45,326 bases of DNA, from the NCBI RefSeq assembly GCF_001029505.1, contig NZ_LEKH01000022.1:1-45326 (forward strand). Reading direction: 5' to 3'. Shown here piece after piece: positions 1 to 7,113 of the stretch (positions are counted from its first letter, which is position 1; each line of letters starts with the position of its first letter). A model generated the notes under the pieces. It was not told the DNA's origin and made no database searches. It was given only the letters and a program-made list of their open reading frames with translations. Source of the stretch: Rubrobacter aplysinae (GTDB lineage Bacteria; Actinomycetota; Rubrobacteria; Rubrobacterales; Rubrobacteraceae). The position numbers were made by a program, and so were the translations under genes.

Positions 1-1
1 T

Positions 2-103
2 GGTAAGCTCAAGTGCTTCCGGCGTATCGCCACTCGTTACGATAGGAAGGCCCTGTACTATAAGTCTTTCGTGTATCTGGCAGCTTCTCTAATGTGGCTA
101 TGA
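2..103 (+). mobile_element. IS5-family transposase, C-terminal fragment (cut by window edge)
   Basis: Reading the second frame from the window edge gives 33 codons and a TGA stop. The peptide contains FRRIATRYDRKALYYKSF followed by VYLAASLMWL. This matches the usual end of IS5/IS1182-type DDE transposases, which carry a 'RxATRYDK' box and an 'HLAAxxxWL' tail. Only the tail is visible, so it cannot be said whether the element is intact. No terminal inverted repeat could be recognised in the bases after the stop. From 104 to 269 there is no other gene. Confidence 0.75.
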
Positions 104-269
104 TCCGCAAATGTCGATTCTGCCTAGCCCGCGAGCCTTTTCTCCTGCTCCGACTCCTCTTCGCCCCGCGGGCGGCGCTTGCTAGTATTTGAGGGGTTGG
201 GCGGGGGCAGGGTGTGGGAGAGGCGTACCAGGAGTAACTGGAAAAGTATCAGGAACAGAGGAGGCCGTC

Positions 270-1124
270 GTGGCTCGCAAACAGATGGTATCGCCGCCCG
301 GGGAGGGCGCGGAGGCGCCGGAGTTCAATCTTCCCGGTGCCCAGGGCGGGCAGCTCCGCCTGCACCTGCGCACGGTTCGCGGGCCGGTCATAGTAGCCTT
401 CTACCGGGGGGCATGGTCCGAGGAGTGCGTGGGGTACTTCAAGAGGCTCGCCGAAAAGGAGCGCGAGATCAACGTCGCCGGAGCCACCCTGGCCGGGATC
501 GGGCCTGTAGAGCCGGATGAGGCCCGGGAGTTCGTCCGGGCCACGGGGATAGGGTCCTACGTGCTCTACGACTACCTCCGCAAGACCACCGGCGAGTACG
601 GCCTGCTCGAAAAAGACGCCGAGCACGGCGACACGGCGCGTCCGGCGGTGTTCCTGATCGGCTCCGACCATCAGATACTCCGCGCCTGGCTGGACGACCG
701 GCCCGCGCCGGAGGATCTCCTCTCGGAGGTAAGCCGGATAACGGGGCTGCCAAAAGAGCCCGAGGAGGAAGAGGAGGAGAAGCCGAAAAAGCGCCCGAAA
801 AAGTCCGCCGGGGAGGAAAAAGAGGCCGGCACGGGAGCAGACTCCGCCGCGGAGCCCGGCAAGACTGCCCGGGGGGACGGGGAGGACAAGAATGCCGGAG
901 AAACCGCGAAATCAGAGAGCGCAGAGGCTGAAAAGAAGTCGGAGGACACCGCAAACGTCGGGAAGGAGCCGGAGGAGTCCGGGGGGGAGGCAGGCTCCCA
1001 GGAGGCGGAGACCGGGGCCGAAAATGCCGCCGCCGGAGAGGGCGAGACGCAGCCGCCGGAGAGCCCCGCTCCAGAAGAGGGAGAGGGCGACGAGAAGAGA
1101 TCCTCTGCCGGAGAGACCGGTTAG
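270..1124 (+). CDS. Peroxiredoxin-like (AhpC/TSA fold) protein with long charged tail
   Basis: A 284-residue protein. Residues about 15-155 have the redoxin fold: APEFNLP, then the strand VIVAFYRGAWSEEC, then FLI near residue 130. S50-x-x-C53 fits the TxxC peroxidatic motif of peroxiredoxins, with the usual proline replaced by arginine, so thiol peroxidase activity is plausible but unproven. From about 160 the chain is a low-complexity Glu/Lys/Ala/Gly tail of some 125 residues, unusual for the family and probably disordered. The GTG start at 270 is preferred to the ATG at 285 or 189 because GAGGAGG lies just before it. No signal peptide is seen. The coiled-coil gene follows after 6 bases and is likely co-transcribed. 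Confidence 0.75.
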   Translation: MARKQMVSPPGEGAEAPEFNLPGAQGGQLRLHLRTVRGPVIVAFYRGAWSEECVGYFKRLAEKEREINVAGATLAGIGPVEPDEAREFVRATGIGSYVLYDYLRKTTGEYGLLEKDAEHGDTARPAVFLIGSDHQILRAWLDDRPAPEDLLSEVSRITGLPKEPEEEEEEKPKKRPKKSAGEEKEAGTGADSAAEPGKTARGDGEDKNAGETAKSESAEAEKKSEDTANVGKEPEESGGEAGSQEAETGAENAAAGEGETQPPESPAPEEGEGDEKRSSAGETG

Positions 1125-1130
1125 AGAGCC

Positions 1131-1583
1131 GTGACGGAGTCCGGGGACGGGCCGGAGCTCGGAGCGCGCCTCGAAGCCCGGGAGCGTCATCTGGAGGAGC
1201 TACACGAGGAGCTGGCGCTCCTCCGGCTAGAGGCGGACGAGCAGCGGGCCGCGAGGGGCGCGGCGGAGGAGCGCGCCCGCGCGCTTGAGCGGCGGGCCTC
1301 GATACTGGACAAGCGAGTCAGATACTATCAGCGCGAGGAGCGTTCCCGGGAGGTCTCCACGGGACGCGGGGAGCGCCGCGTCCGGCGGCAGGAACGGGTC
1401 CTGGAGCGCCGGGAGGCAGAGAAGGCCCGCTTGAAGGAGCGCCTCTCCGCCAAGGACGAGGAGATAGCCCGGCTGCGGGCCGAGCAGAGAAAGCTCTCCG
1501 CCCGCCGGGACGACGCCCTGGAGCGCGCCGTGCGCCGGGTCCGGGAGCTTGAGAGGGAGCTGGATCTCCGGAGCGGAGACTAG
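1131..1583 (+). CDS. Predicted coiled-coil protein, unknown function
   Basis: A 150-residue, Glu/Arg-rich protein predicted to be almost entirely alpha-helical coiled coil: the heptad-like LEARERHLEELHEELALLR is followed by long RxxE repeats to the end. There are no cysteines, membrane segments or known catalytic motifs. It starts at GTG six bases after the stop of the peroxiredoxin-like gene, so the two are probably one operon; both have highly charged sequences. A structural or scaffold role is the most that can be suggested. Low-complexity composition makes homology calls unreliable. Confidence 0.6.
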   Translation: MTESGDGPELGARLEARERHLEELHEELALLRLEADEQRAARGAAEERARALERRASILDKRVRYYQREERSREVSTGRGERRVRRQERVLERREAEKARLKERLSAKDEEIARLRAEQRKLSARRDDALERAVRRVRELERELDLRSGD

Positions 1584-1607
1584 CCGGAGCTATACGGTAC
1601 TCTCGAC

Positions 1608-1627
1608 ACTCCAGGTGCTTCTGGAGT
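1608..1627. terminator. Short hairpin between converging genes
   Basis: ACTCCAG and CTGGAGT pair across a 6-base loop (7 bp). It sits between the coiled-coil gene (+) and the TatA-like gene (-), whose stop it touches, so it could end transcription from either side. There is no T-run, so this is a weak call. Confidence 0.35.
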
Positions 1628-1848
1628 TATCCGTGACCCCCGTCTTCCCGCTCGTCGCGGGCGGGAGATAGCTCTTCCCGGGACTCATCCTCTCCGGCTG
1701 TATCACCGGACTTGCCGCTGCCTAGCTCGTCCACGAAGTCGTACGCCCCGCGGCCGAGAGACCGGGCCATGCGCGCGATACGGCTCGGGCCCACGATCAT
1801 GGCGATCACGAACAGGACGACCAGTATCTCTATCGGGCCGAAGCTCAA
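1627..1848 (-). CDS. TatA/Hcf106-like twin-arginine translocase subunit
   Basis: A 73-residue protein with the TatA layout. A single N-terminal membrane helix (SFGPIEILVVLFVIAMIVG) is followed by the hinge 'PSRI' and an amphipathic helix (ARMARSLGRGAYDF). An acidic, disordered tail rich in Glu/Asp/Arg completes it. TatA-family proteins form the membrane channel that exports folded proteins with twin-arginine signals. The start is TTG. The more usual FG-P hinge is replaced by G-P, so it may be a TatA paralogue rather than the main subunit. No tatC or tatB is nearby. Confidence 0.75.
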   Translation of the reverse strand: MSFGPIEILVVLFVIAMIVGPSRIARMARSLGRGAYDFVDELGSGKSGDTAGEDESREELSPARDEREDGGHG

Positions 1849-1867
1849 GAGGCGTGTCCACCGGCCG

Positions 1868-1894
1868 GATACATTGGGTACGTTGGGTACATTG
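1868..1894. repeat. Three imperfect 9-base direct repeats
   Basis: Three copies of TACrTTGgg (tacattggg, tacgttggg, tacattgct) lie end to end between the TatA-like gene and the SRPBCC gene. Spacing of nine bases is close to one DNA turn. Function unknown; possibly a simple microsatellite. Confidence 0.4.
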
Positions 1895-2371
1895 CTAGTA
1901 GCGTTCGGCCTCCATGAGCGCCTTCAGGCGCGTCAGCGAACGCTCGCCGTTGCGGTGGGCGAACCGCTCCACACCCGCGAGCCGGGCGGCCCGGCCCAGC
2001 AGCTTTCGCTTGAGACGGAAGTTCCCGGAGTAGAGGACGTTGCAGCCATCGGGCATGGGGCTGATCTCTACCTCGCCGCCGCCTTCGACCGTCGAGGTGT
2101 AGACCCAGCTTATGCTCGCCTCCCCGCGCCGGGTGACCCGGACGCCGGGCTCCAGCTTGCCGACCGGGGTATCCAGCCTGACGCGGTACGAGTCGTCTCC
2201 CAGGGCCTCGACGTCCTCGACTCCGACCATCCAATCTCCCGAGTTGCGGAAATCCGAGATATATTCCGCTACCCTGTCCGCCGGGGCCTGTATAACCTGC
2301 TCCAGGCGCACCGAGCCCGCGGGACTCTGGTAACCTTCGCCACCGGCACTTTCACCCGCGCCTAGCCCCAT
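1895..2371 (-). CDS. SRPBCC (START-like / CoxG-type) ligand-binding protein
   Basis: A 158-residue protein. The opening VRLEQVIQAPADRVAEYISDF, the mid-part EPGVRVTRRG and the closing helix with ALMEAERY fit the SRPBCC/polyketide-cyclase-like helix-grip fold. That fold binds hydrophobic ligands in a deep pocket. No catalytic residue can be assigned. It starts at ATG 2371 inside the last codons of the upstream metallopeptidase gene (10-base overlap), so the two are translationally coupled. The ligand is unknown. Confidence 0.65.
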   Translation of the reverse strand: MGLGAGESAGGEGYQSPAGSVRLEQVIQAPADRVAEYISDFRNSGDWMVGVEDVEALGDDSYRVRLDTPVGKLEPGVRVTRRGEASISWVYTSTVEGGGEVEISPMPDGCNVLYSGNFRLKRKLLGRAARLAGVERFAHRNGERSLTRLKALMEAERY

Positions 2372-2730
2372 CCGAGCTCCCTCAGCCGCTCCTCGTCGAA
2401 GCCGAAATGGTGGGCGACCTCGTGGATGACGGTTATCCTGATCTGCTCGTCCAGCTCACCCGGGCCGAAGTCGCGCTGGAGCGGGCCGCGGTAGATCGTG
2501 ATCCTGTCCGGCAGCACGGAGTTGTAGCCGGAGTCGCGCTCGGTTAGCGGCACGCCCTCGTACAGCCCGTAGAGCGTGTCGCTGCCGTAGCCGGAGGCGT
2601 TCTCCGGCCACTCGTCCACCACGATGGCGACGTTGTCCAGCATGTCGGCGAGCTCGGGCGGCAGCTCCGCGAGCGACCGCTCGGCAAGCTCCACGAACTC
2701 GTCGTAACCGATCCCGTTCGTCTCGTTCAC
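2362..2730 (-). CDS. Zincin-like metallopeptidase family protein (DUF1025 type)
   Basis: A 122-residue protein ending in ITVIHEVAHHFGFDEERL, the HExxH zinc motif with a downstream Glu of the small 'metallopeptidase family' proteins common in actinobacteria. The length fits that family. The region RITIYRGPLQRDF just before the motif is also typical. The start is taken as GTG 2730. There is no Shine-Dalgarno sequence, but TACAAT lies exactly six bases upstream, which suits leaderless translation. The frame stays open much further upstream but there runs antisense-like across the TetR gene. Substrate unknown. Confidence 0.75.
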   Translation of the reverse strand: MNETNGIGYDEFVELAERSLAELPPELADMLDNVAIVVDEWPENASGYGSDTLYGLYEGVPLTERDSGYNSVLPDRITIYRGPLQRDFGPGELDEQIRITVIHEVAHHFGFDEERLRELGWG

Positions 2731-2742
2731 GCCGGTATTGTA
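2731..2742 (-). promoter_or_regulatory. Leaderless-type -10 box before the metallopeptidase gene
   Basis: On the minus strand TACAAT is followed by six bases and then the GTG start. A transcript starting 6-7 bases after the -10 would begin at the start codon itself. No convincing -35 is seen. Confidence 0.45.
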
Positions 2743-2765
2743 CACGGCGTATACACGGCGGAGCC

Positions 2766-3431
2766 TCAGACCAGGGTCTGGGCGAGCTCCCTGGCTTCGT
2801 GCACGGGGGCGGAGCTCTCCTCCATCACCGAGGTTATGGTGGCCCCTTCGAGCAGTATCCAGATCCTCTCGGCCAGCTTGTCCGGGTCCTTCGAGCCGGC
2901 CTCCCCGGCGAGCTCCTTGAGATAGCCCTGGGTCCACTCCTTGTACTCCTGGGCCGCGACGCGGGCGGGGTGCTCGGGGTCGGATATCTCGGAGAAGGCG
3001 TTGATCGCGGCGCTCCCACGATAACCGCCGACCTCCAACCAACGTTCGAGCGCGTCGAAGATCACGACCAGCTTGCGCGAGGACTCCTCCGCCTCGTCCA
3101 CGAAGCCCTGGATCCAACGCTGCCAGCGCCCCCTTCTCTCCCGCACGTAGGCCGCGGCGAGCTCGTCCTTGGAGCCGAAGTTGTTGTACAGGGTCACCTT
3201 CGCCACGTCCGCCTCCTCGACGATGGCGTCCACCCCCACGGCCCTTATGCCCTGCTCGTAGAACAGCCTCGACGCCGCTTCCAGGATGCGGCTGGCCGCC
3301 GGACTCAGCTCCCCCGCGCCTTCTTCCGGGCTTTCTTCCGTACCTCCCTCCGCGCCCTCTACGTCCTCTACCGTGTCTCCCGTATCTTCCGCGCCCTGAT
3401 CCAACCCTTCCGGGCCTTCTGAACCGCTCAT
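2766..3431 (-). CDS. TetR-family transcriptional repressor
   Basis: A 221-residue regulator. Residues 1-42 are an acidic low-complexity extension. The helix-turn-helix follows at about 45-95: ILEAASRLFYEQGIRAVGVD, then VAKVTLYNNFGSKDELAAAY. A helical ligand-binding domain completes it. It is divergent from an MFS exporter, and the shared 220-base gap holds two copies of a matching palindromic operator (see 3526-3577). It most likely represses itself and the exporter until an inducer binds. ATG 3431 is preceded by AGGTGG. The inducer cannot be told from the sequence. Confidence 0.9.
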   Translation of the reverse strand: MSGSEGPEGLDQGAEDTGDTVEDVEGAEGGTEESPEEGAGELSPAASRILEAASRLFYEQGIRAVGVDAIVEEADVAKVTLYNNFGSKDELAAAYVRERRGRWQRWIQGFVDEAEESSRKLVVIFDALERWLEVGGYRGSAAINAFSEISDPEHPARVAAQEYKEWTQGYLKELAGEAGSKDPDKLAERIWILLEGATITSVMEESSAPVHEARELAQTLV

Positions 3432-3525
3432 CTGCCACCTTCTAATCTCGGTAATCTCGAAGCCTGTGACCGCATTATCCCATCTGTGGGCACCCGCAAA
3501 AAATCTCCCTCACACAACCTTGACC

Positions 3526-3577
3526 AAACAGACCTGTATGTTTAGAATCCCCGGGCTGCGAACAAACTGGTCTGTTT
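3526..3577. promoter_or_regulatory. Paired TetR-type operators in the divergent gap
   Basis: The left site 3526-3543 reads AAACAGACCTGTATGTTT. The right site, around 3562-3577, read on the minus strand gives AAACAGACCAGTTTGTT. Both are versions of the palindrome AAACAGACC/GGTCTGTTT placed in opposite orientation about 36 bases apart centre to centre. Two similar sites between a tetR gene and the gene it faces is the classic arrangement for local repression of both. Confidence 0.65.
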
Positions 3578-3651
3578 ATTACACAGGGAGGGGCGGCAAT
3601 GCACTGGACACGGCTCATGCAGAGCATCGTTTTAGAGAAGGAGGGGTTCAT

Positions 3652-4872
3652 ATGAGGCACGTGAGGCACATGAGCCTTGGGAGTCATCTCGGGTTGGCCG
3701 GCGGGGCGGCGGTTGCGGTCGTCTACGGCCTCGCCCGGTACGGGTACGGGTTGTTCTTGCCGGAGCTCCGGGAGGAGTTCGGGCTTTCGGAGGGTTTGCT
3801 GGGACTTATTGCCGGCGGGTCCTACGTGGGGTGCCTCGCGGCGCTGATCGCGGTGTACGCGCTCTCCTCTTACGTCGGGCCGAGGCCCTTGATCGTGACC
3901 GGCGGGCTGAGCGCGTTCGGGGGGATGGCCCTGATCGCCCTGGCCCCGAACGCCCCGGCTTTGGCAGCGGGGGTGATCCTGGCCGGCATGGGCGTGGGTT
4001 GGGCCTGGACGCCCTACAACGACGCCGCGGAGCGCATGGTCGAGGCCGGAAAGAGGGCCCGGGTACTCAGCTTTATCAGCACGGGCCAGATCTTCGGCAT
4101 GGTCGCCGCCGCCGCGGTGGCCTATCTCGCGACCGACGGCTGGCGCGTGGGCTGGCTCGTCTTCGCCGCCACCGCCCTCGCCGTTACCATCTGGAACGCG
4201 CTGTTGCTGCCCGGAGGGGCCAGCACCGCGCGGGAGGCTCGGGAAGGCGATAGGGAAGGCTCCCTCTGGAGCGGGCTGCGCTCGCGCTACGCTTGGCTGT
4301 TCCGGGGAGAGACCGAGCCGCTTTTCGCGGTCGCGCTGCTATTCGGGGCCGTGGTCTCGGTGTACTTCTCGTTCGCCGTGGAGCTGGTCTCCGGCAGCGG
4401 GCCGCTGTCCGCCACCGCCGGGACGCTACTGTGGATATTCGTCGGCGTCGCCGGGGTCGCGGGCTTCTTTACCGGCGACGCCGTGAGCCGGCTCGGCCTG
4501 CGGCAGGTGCTCCTCGGCGGGTTTATCGCCATGAGCGCCGCCATGATACTTCTCGGGGCCGCACCGCTGACCTGGTTGACCGTCGGCCTCTCGGCCTTGC
4601 TGTTCGGCGCGAGCGTGATGCTGCTCGGGGCGTTGTTCGCCGTGTGGAGCGCGGAGGTCTTCGAGGCCCGCTCGGGGGCCGGTCTGAGCGTGGTGGTCAT
4701 GGTCATCACCGTGGGGCAGATAGCAGGCTCCGTGGCCGCCGGGTTCATTGCCGGTAGCGCCGGGCTCGGGATGGCCTTCGTGGCCGCCGCCGGTCTCGCC
4801 CTGGTCACCGGCTTCATAAAGCCCCGGAGCGGTGAAAACGGCGACACCGTTCCCGAGGCCTACGCCTACTAG
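3652..4872 (+). CDS. MFS transporter, YbfB/YjiJ type
   Basis: A 406-residue membrane protein with about 12 hydrophobic segments and the MFS features. These are the N-terminal GLARYGYGLFLPELREEFGL, the loop SSYVGPRPL after helix 2, GVGWAWTPYNDAAERM in helix 4-5, and STGQIFG. The 'ARYGYGLF-P' opening is characteristic of the YbfB/YjiJ branch. ATG 3652 is chosen because GAAGGAGGGG lies before it; the frame extends upstream to 3466 across the operator region. It is controlled in all likelihood by the divergent TetR. The substrate is unknown; efflux of a small organic molecule is an inference. Confidence 0.85.
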   Translation: MRHVRHMSLGSHLGLAGGAAVAVVYGLARYGYGLFLPELREEFGLSEGLLGLIAGGSYVGCLAALIAVYALSSYVGPRPLIVTGGLSAFGGMALIALAPNAPALAAGVILAGMGVGWAWTPYNDAAERMVEAGKRARVLSFISTGQIFGMVAAAAVAYLATDGWRVGWLVFAATALAVTIWNALLLPGGASTAREAREGDREGSLWSGLRSRYAWLFRGETEPLFAVALLFGAVVSVYFSFAVELVSGSGPLSATAGTLLWIFVGVAGVAGFFTGDAVSRLGLRQVLLGGFIAMSAAMILLGAAPLTWLTVGLSALLFGASVMLLGALFAVWSAEVFEARSGAGLSVVVMVITVGQIAGSVAAGFIAGSAGLGMAFVAAAGLALVTGFIKPRSGENGDTVPEAYAY

Positions 4873-4993
4873 TCCCCGGTAGGCTCGTAAGATTCGCCCG
4901 GCGCCGAACTATGTACAGGGTGGCGTATCCGCTGCAATATAATTAGCCTTTTCGGGTCCGAGCTTATGACTTCATGATGCGGGAGGTGCGGGG

Positions 4994-5254
4994 TTGAGGT
5001 TTCTGTCCGGTTCGCGGGTGGGGCGCTGGGCGGTGTGGGGCGTGTGCCGGGTGCTCGGCAGGCCGCTTCCGGTGCCGCACGCGGCGGAGTGGATGATGAT
5101 CCCGGAGCACTCCGTGGATCAGGTCCTCGAGGACGACGCCCTCTGCAGCCTCTACCCGCAGGACGTCCTCGAAACTGCGCGTACCATGCAGCGCCAACGC
5201 CGGGAGCACGACGAGCGCCACACGGCGGCCGAGGACCGGCGCGGAACCGGCTGA
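4994..5254 (+). CDS. Small hypothetical protein upstream of rarA
   Basis: An 86-residue reading frame starting at TTG 4994 behind GGGAGGTG. It ends 33 bases before rarA on the same strand. It has a basic N-terminus with a short hydrophobic stretch (WAVWGVCRVLGRPLPV), then VPHAAEWMMIPEHSVDQVLE and a polar Arg/Glu tail. No family is recognised. The opposite-strand frames here are equally long, so it is only moderately certain that this is a gene. Confidence 0.45.
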   Translation: MRFLSGSRVGRWAVWGVCRVLGRPLPVPHAAEWMMIPEHSVDQVLEDDALCSLYPQDVLETARTMQRQRREHDERHTAAEDRRGTG

Positions 5255-5264
5255 GTCGGGGAAA

Positions 5265-5287
5265 TATACTGCGTTTATACTGCGTCC
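5265..5287 (+). promoter_or_regulatory. Tandem -10 boxes before rarA (leaderless type)
   Basis: TATACTGCGT occurs twice (5265-5274 and 5276-5285). The second TATACT ends six bases before the GTG start of rarA, and there is no Shine-Dalgarno sequence, which suggests a leaderless mRNA. The -35 region is poor. Confidence 0.5.
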
Positions 5288-6601
5288 GTGGACCTTTTCG
5301 ACTCATCGGGAGAGGAAGAGCTGTCGCGCCGGGCCCCGCTCGCCGAGCGGCTGCGCCCGGCCGCGTTGGATGACGTGATCGGCCAGGAGCACCTTACCGG
5401 CGAGGACGGGCCCCTGCGCTCCGCAGCCGAGCGGGGCCGGGTCGGGACCGTGATCCTGTGGGGACCGCCGGGCACGGGAAAGACGACCCTGGCACGGGTG
5501 GTCGCGGGAGAGACTTCGGGAGAGTTCGTGGCCCTGAGCGCGGTCACCGGCGGCGTGAAGGAGCTTCGGGAGGCGCTGGGCGGGGCGCGGGAGCGGCTGA
5601 AGTACGAGGGGCGCGGGACGCTGGTGTTCGTGGACGAGGTCCACCGCTTCAACAAGGCCCAGCAGGACGCCCTGTTGCCCGCGCTTGAAGAGGGTCTCGT
5701 GGACTTTATCGGGGCGACGACCGAGAACCCGGCCTTCGAGGTGACGGCCCCGCTGCTCTCCCGCTCGCGGGTGCTGCGCCTGGAGCCGCTCGGCGAGGAG
5801 CGGCTGGCGGAGCTTCTGGAACGCGGCGCGGCGGAACTCGGCGCGACGCTGGATGAGGAGGCGCGGGCGCACCTCCTGCGGCTGGCCGGGGGCGACGGGC
5901 GGCGGCTGCTGAACGCGCTGGAGGCGGCCTCGGACCTCGGCGGGGGAGAGGTCGGCGTCTCGGAGGTGGAGCGGGCGGTCGGGCAGGCTTCCCTGCGGTA
6001 CGGGCGCGAGGAGCACTACGACGTAATAAGCGCGTTCATAAAGAGCGTGCGCGGCGGCGACCCGGATGCGGCGCTGCACTATCTGGCGCGCATGATCGAG
6101 GCCGGCGAAGACCCCGTTTTCATGGCGCGGCGGGTCGTTATCCTGGCCTCCGAGGACATCGGAAATGCCGATCCGCAGGGCCTAACCCTGGCCGTCTCCG
6201 CCGCCCGGGCGGTGGAGATGATCGGGATGCCCGAGGGCCGCATACCGCTCGCCCAGGCCGTGACCTACCTGGCCTCCGCGCCGAAATCAAACGCCGCCTA
6301 CGCCGCAATCGGCCAGGCCCTGTCCGACGTGCGCGACGGCTCCGCGCCCGAGGTGCCGCTGCGCCTGCGCCAGGCCCCGACCGGGCTCGCCAAGAGCGAG
6401 GGCCACGGCGCGGGCTACCGCTACGCCCACGACGACGTGGACGCCGGGGTCGCGGGCATGAACGACCGCTACCTGCCGGACGAAATGGCGGACCGCGTCT
6501 ACTACGAGCCCAAGGATAGCGGCGAGGAGGCCCACGCAAAGGAGCGCCTCGACCGCTGGCGCGCCGCGCGCCGCCGGCGGGAAGAGACCGGCGGGGATTA
6601 G
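5288..6601 (+). CDS. rarA: Replication-associated recombination protein A (AAA+ ATPase)
   Basis: A 437-residue AAA+ ATPase of the RarA/MgsA/WRNIP1 family, which acts at stalled replication forks and gaps. Visible marks are Walker A GPPGTGKT at 59-66, Walker B with DEVHRFNKAQQD near 116, sensor 1 GATTENPAF and arginine finger region LLSRSRV. The C-terminal MgsA tetramerisation part contains DAALHYLARMIEAGEDP, ASEDIGNADP and APKSNAAY. The length is normal for the family. GTG 5288 is used because the family begins with a short leader before LAERLRP and because a TATACT box sits six bases upstream. It ends at a small hairpin facing a converging gene. Confidence 0.95.
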   Translation: MDLFDSSGEEELSRRAPLAERLRPAALDDVIGQEHLTGEDGPLRSAAERGRVGTVILWGPPGTGKTTLARVVAGETSGEFVALSAVTGGVKELREALGGARERLKYEGRGTLVFVDEVHRFNKAQQDALLPALEEGLVDFIGATTENPAFEVTAPLLSRSRVLRLEPLGEERLAELLERGAAELGATLDEEARAHLLRLAGGDGRRLLNALEAASDLGGGEVGVSEVERAVGQASLRYGREEHYDVISAFIKSVRGGDPDAALHYLARMIEAGEDPVFMARRVVILASEDIGNADPQGLTLAVSAARAVEMIGMPEGRIPLAQAVTYLASAPKSNAAYAAIGQALSDVRDGSAPEVPLRLRQAPTGLAKSEGHGAGYRYAHDDVDAGVAGMNDRYLPDEMADRVYYEPKDSGEEAHAKERLDRWRAARRRREETGGD

Positions 6602-6608
6602 CCGTCCC

Positions 6609-6628
6609 GGGGTGTTAGAGGACACCCC
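6609..6628. terminator. Hairpin between converging rarA and the isomerase-like gene
   Basis: GGGGTGT pairs with ACACCCC across TAGAGG (7 bp). It lies in the 33-base gap between two converging stops, a usual place for a shared terminator. No T-run. Confidence 0.45.
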
Positions 6629-6634
6629 AGGGTA

Positions 6635-6946
6635 TCAGGAGCGCGCCCCCCAGCGGTTGCGGATGTCCTCGGCGAAGTCCTCGTAGGTTCGTAGGGGCAG
6701 GACCTCCTCCATCTCGAGCTCGTGGGCCATCGGGAGGCCGGCCATGAGTATCTGGTCCAGCTCGTCGTTGGACTCCACGTTCATGATCACGATCACCCGC
6801 CGTTGGCCCGAGACCTTGTACAGGTCCACGACCTTGCCCGCGCCCTTCGCGCCGAGGGCGGCCTCTGTCTCCGGCTCCCAGATGTCCCACAGCTCCTCCA
6901 GGGAGAGGCCCTCGGTCTTTACCCGAATCTTCACGAAATACAGCAC
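6635..6946 (-). CDS. Muconolactone isomerase-like small protein
   Basis: A 103-residue protein of the ferredoxin-like dimeric alpha/beta-barrel type. MLYFVKIRVKTEGLSLEELW, QRRVIVIMNVESNDELDQIL and the closing LPLRTYEDF resemble muconolactone delta-isomerase (CatC)-like proteins. Known CatC acts in the beta-ketoadipate pathway, but no other gene of that route is here, so it may be a stand-alone stress or detoxification relative. GTG 6946 follows AGAAAGGAG. It is a single-gene unit converging on rarA. Confidence 0.65.
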   Translation of the reverse strand: MLYFVKIRVKTEGLSLEELWDIWEPETEAALGAKGAGKVVDLYKVSGQRRVIVIMNVESNDELDQILMAGLPMAHELEMEEVLPLRTYEDFAEDIRNRWGARS

Positions 6947-7113
6947 TCCATCTCCTTTCTAGTAATTCCCAGCATCTTTATACACCTGCCCGAACCTCCC
7001 GCGCGACCCGGCGGCGGCGACCCGCTCCGAATGCCGCGCACATCTTGTGCTACAGTCGGGGCTCATTGGCTGGGCTACCGGAAAGACGCGGCTTTTCCCG
7101 ACCCGGAGACGCT

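Noticed and set aside
270-1124. Loss of the peroxidatic cysteine in the peroxiredoxin-like protein
   Set aside because: At first WSEEC looked like WCPYC with the first Cys lost, but the TxxC peroxiredoxin motif aligns its catalytic Cys with the retained C53.
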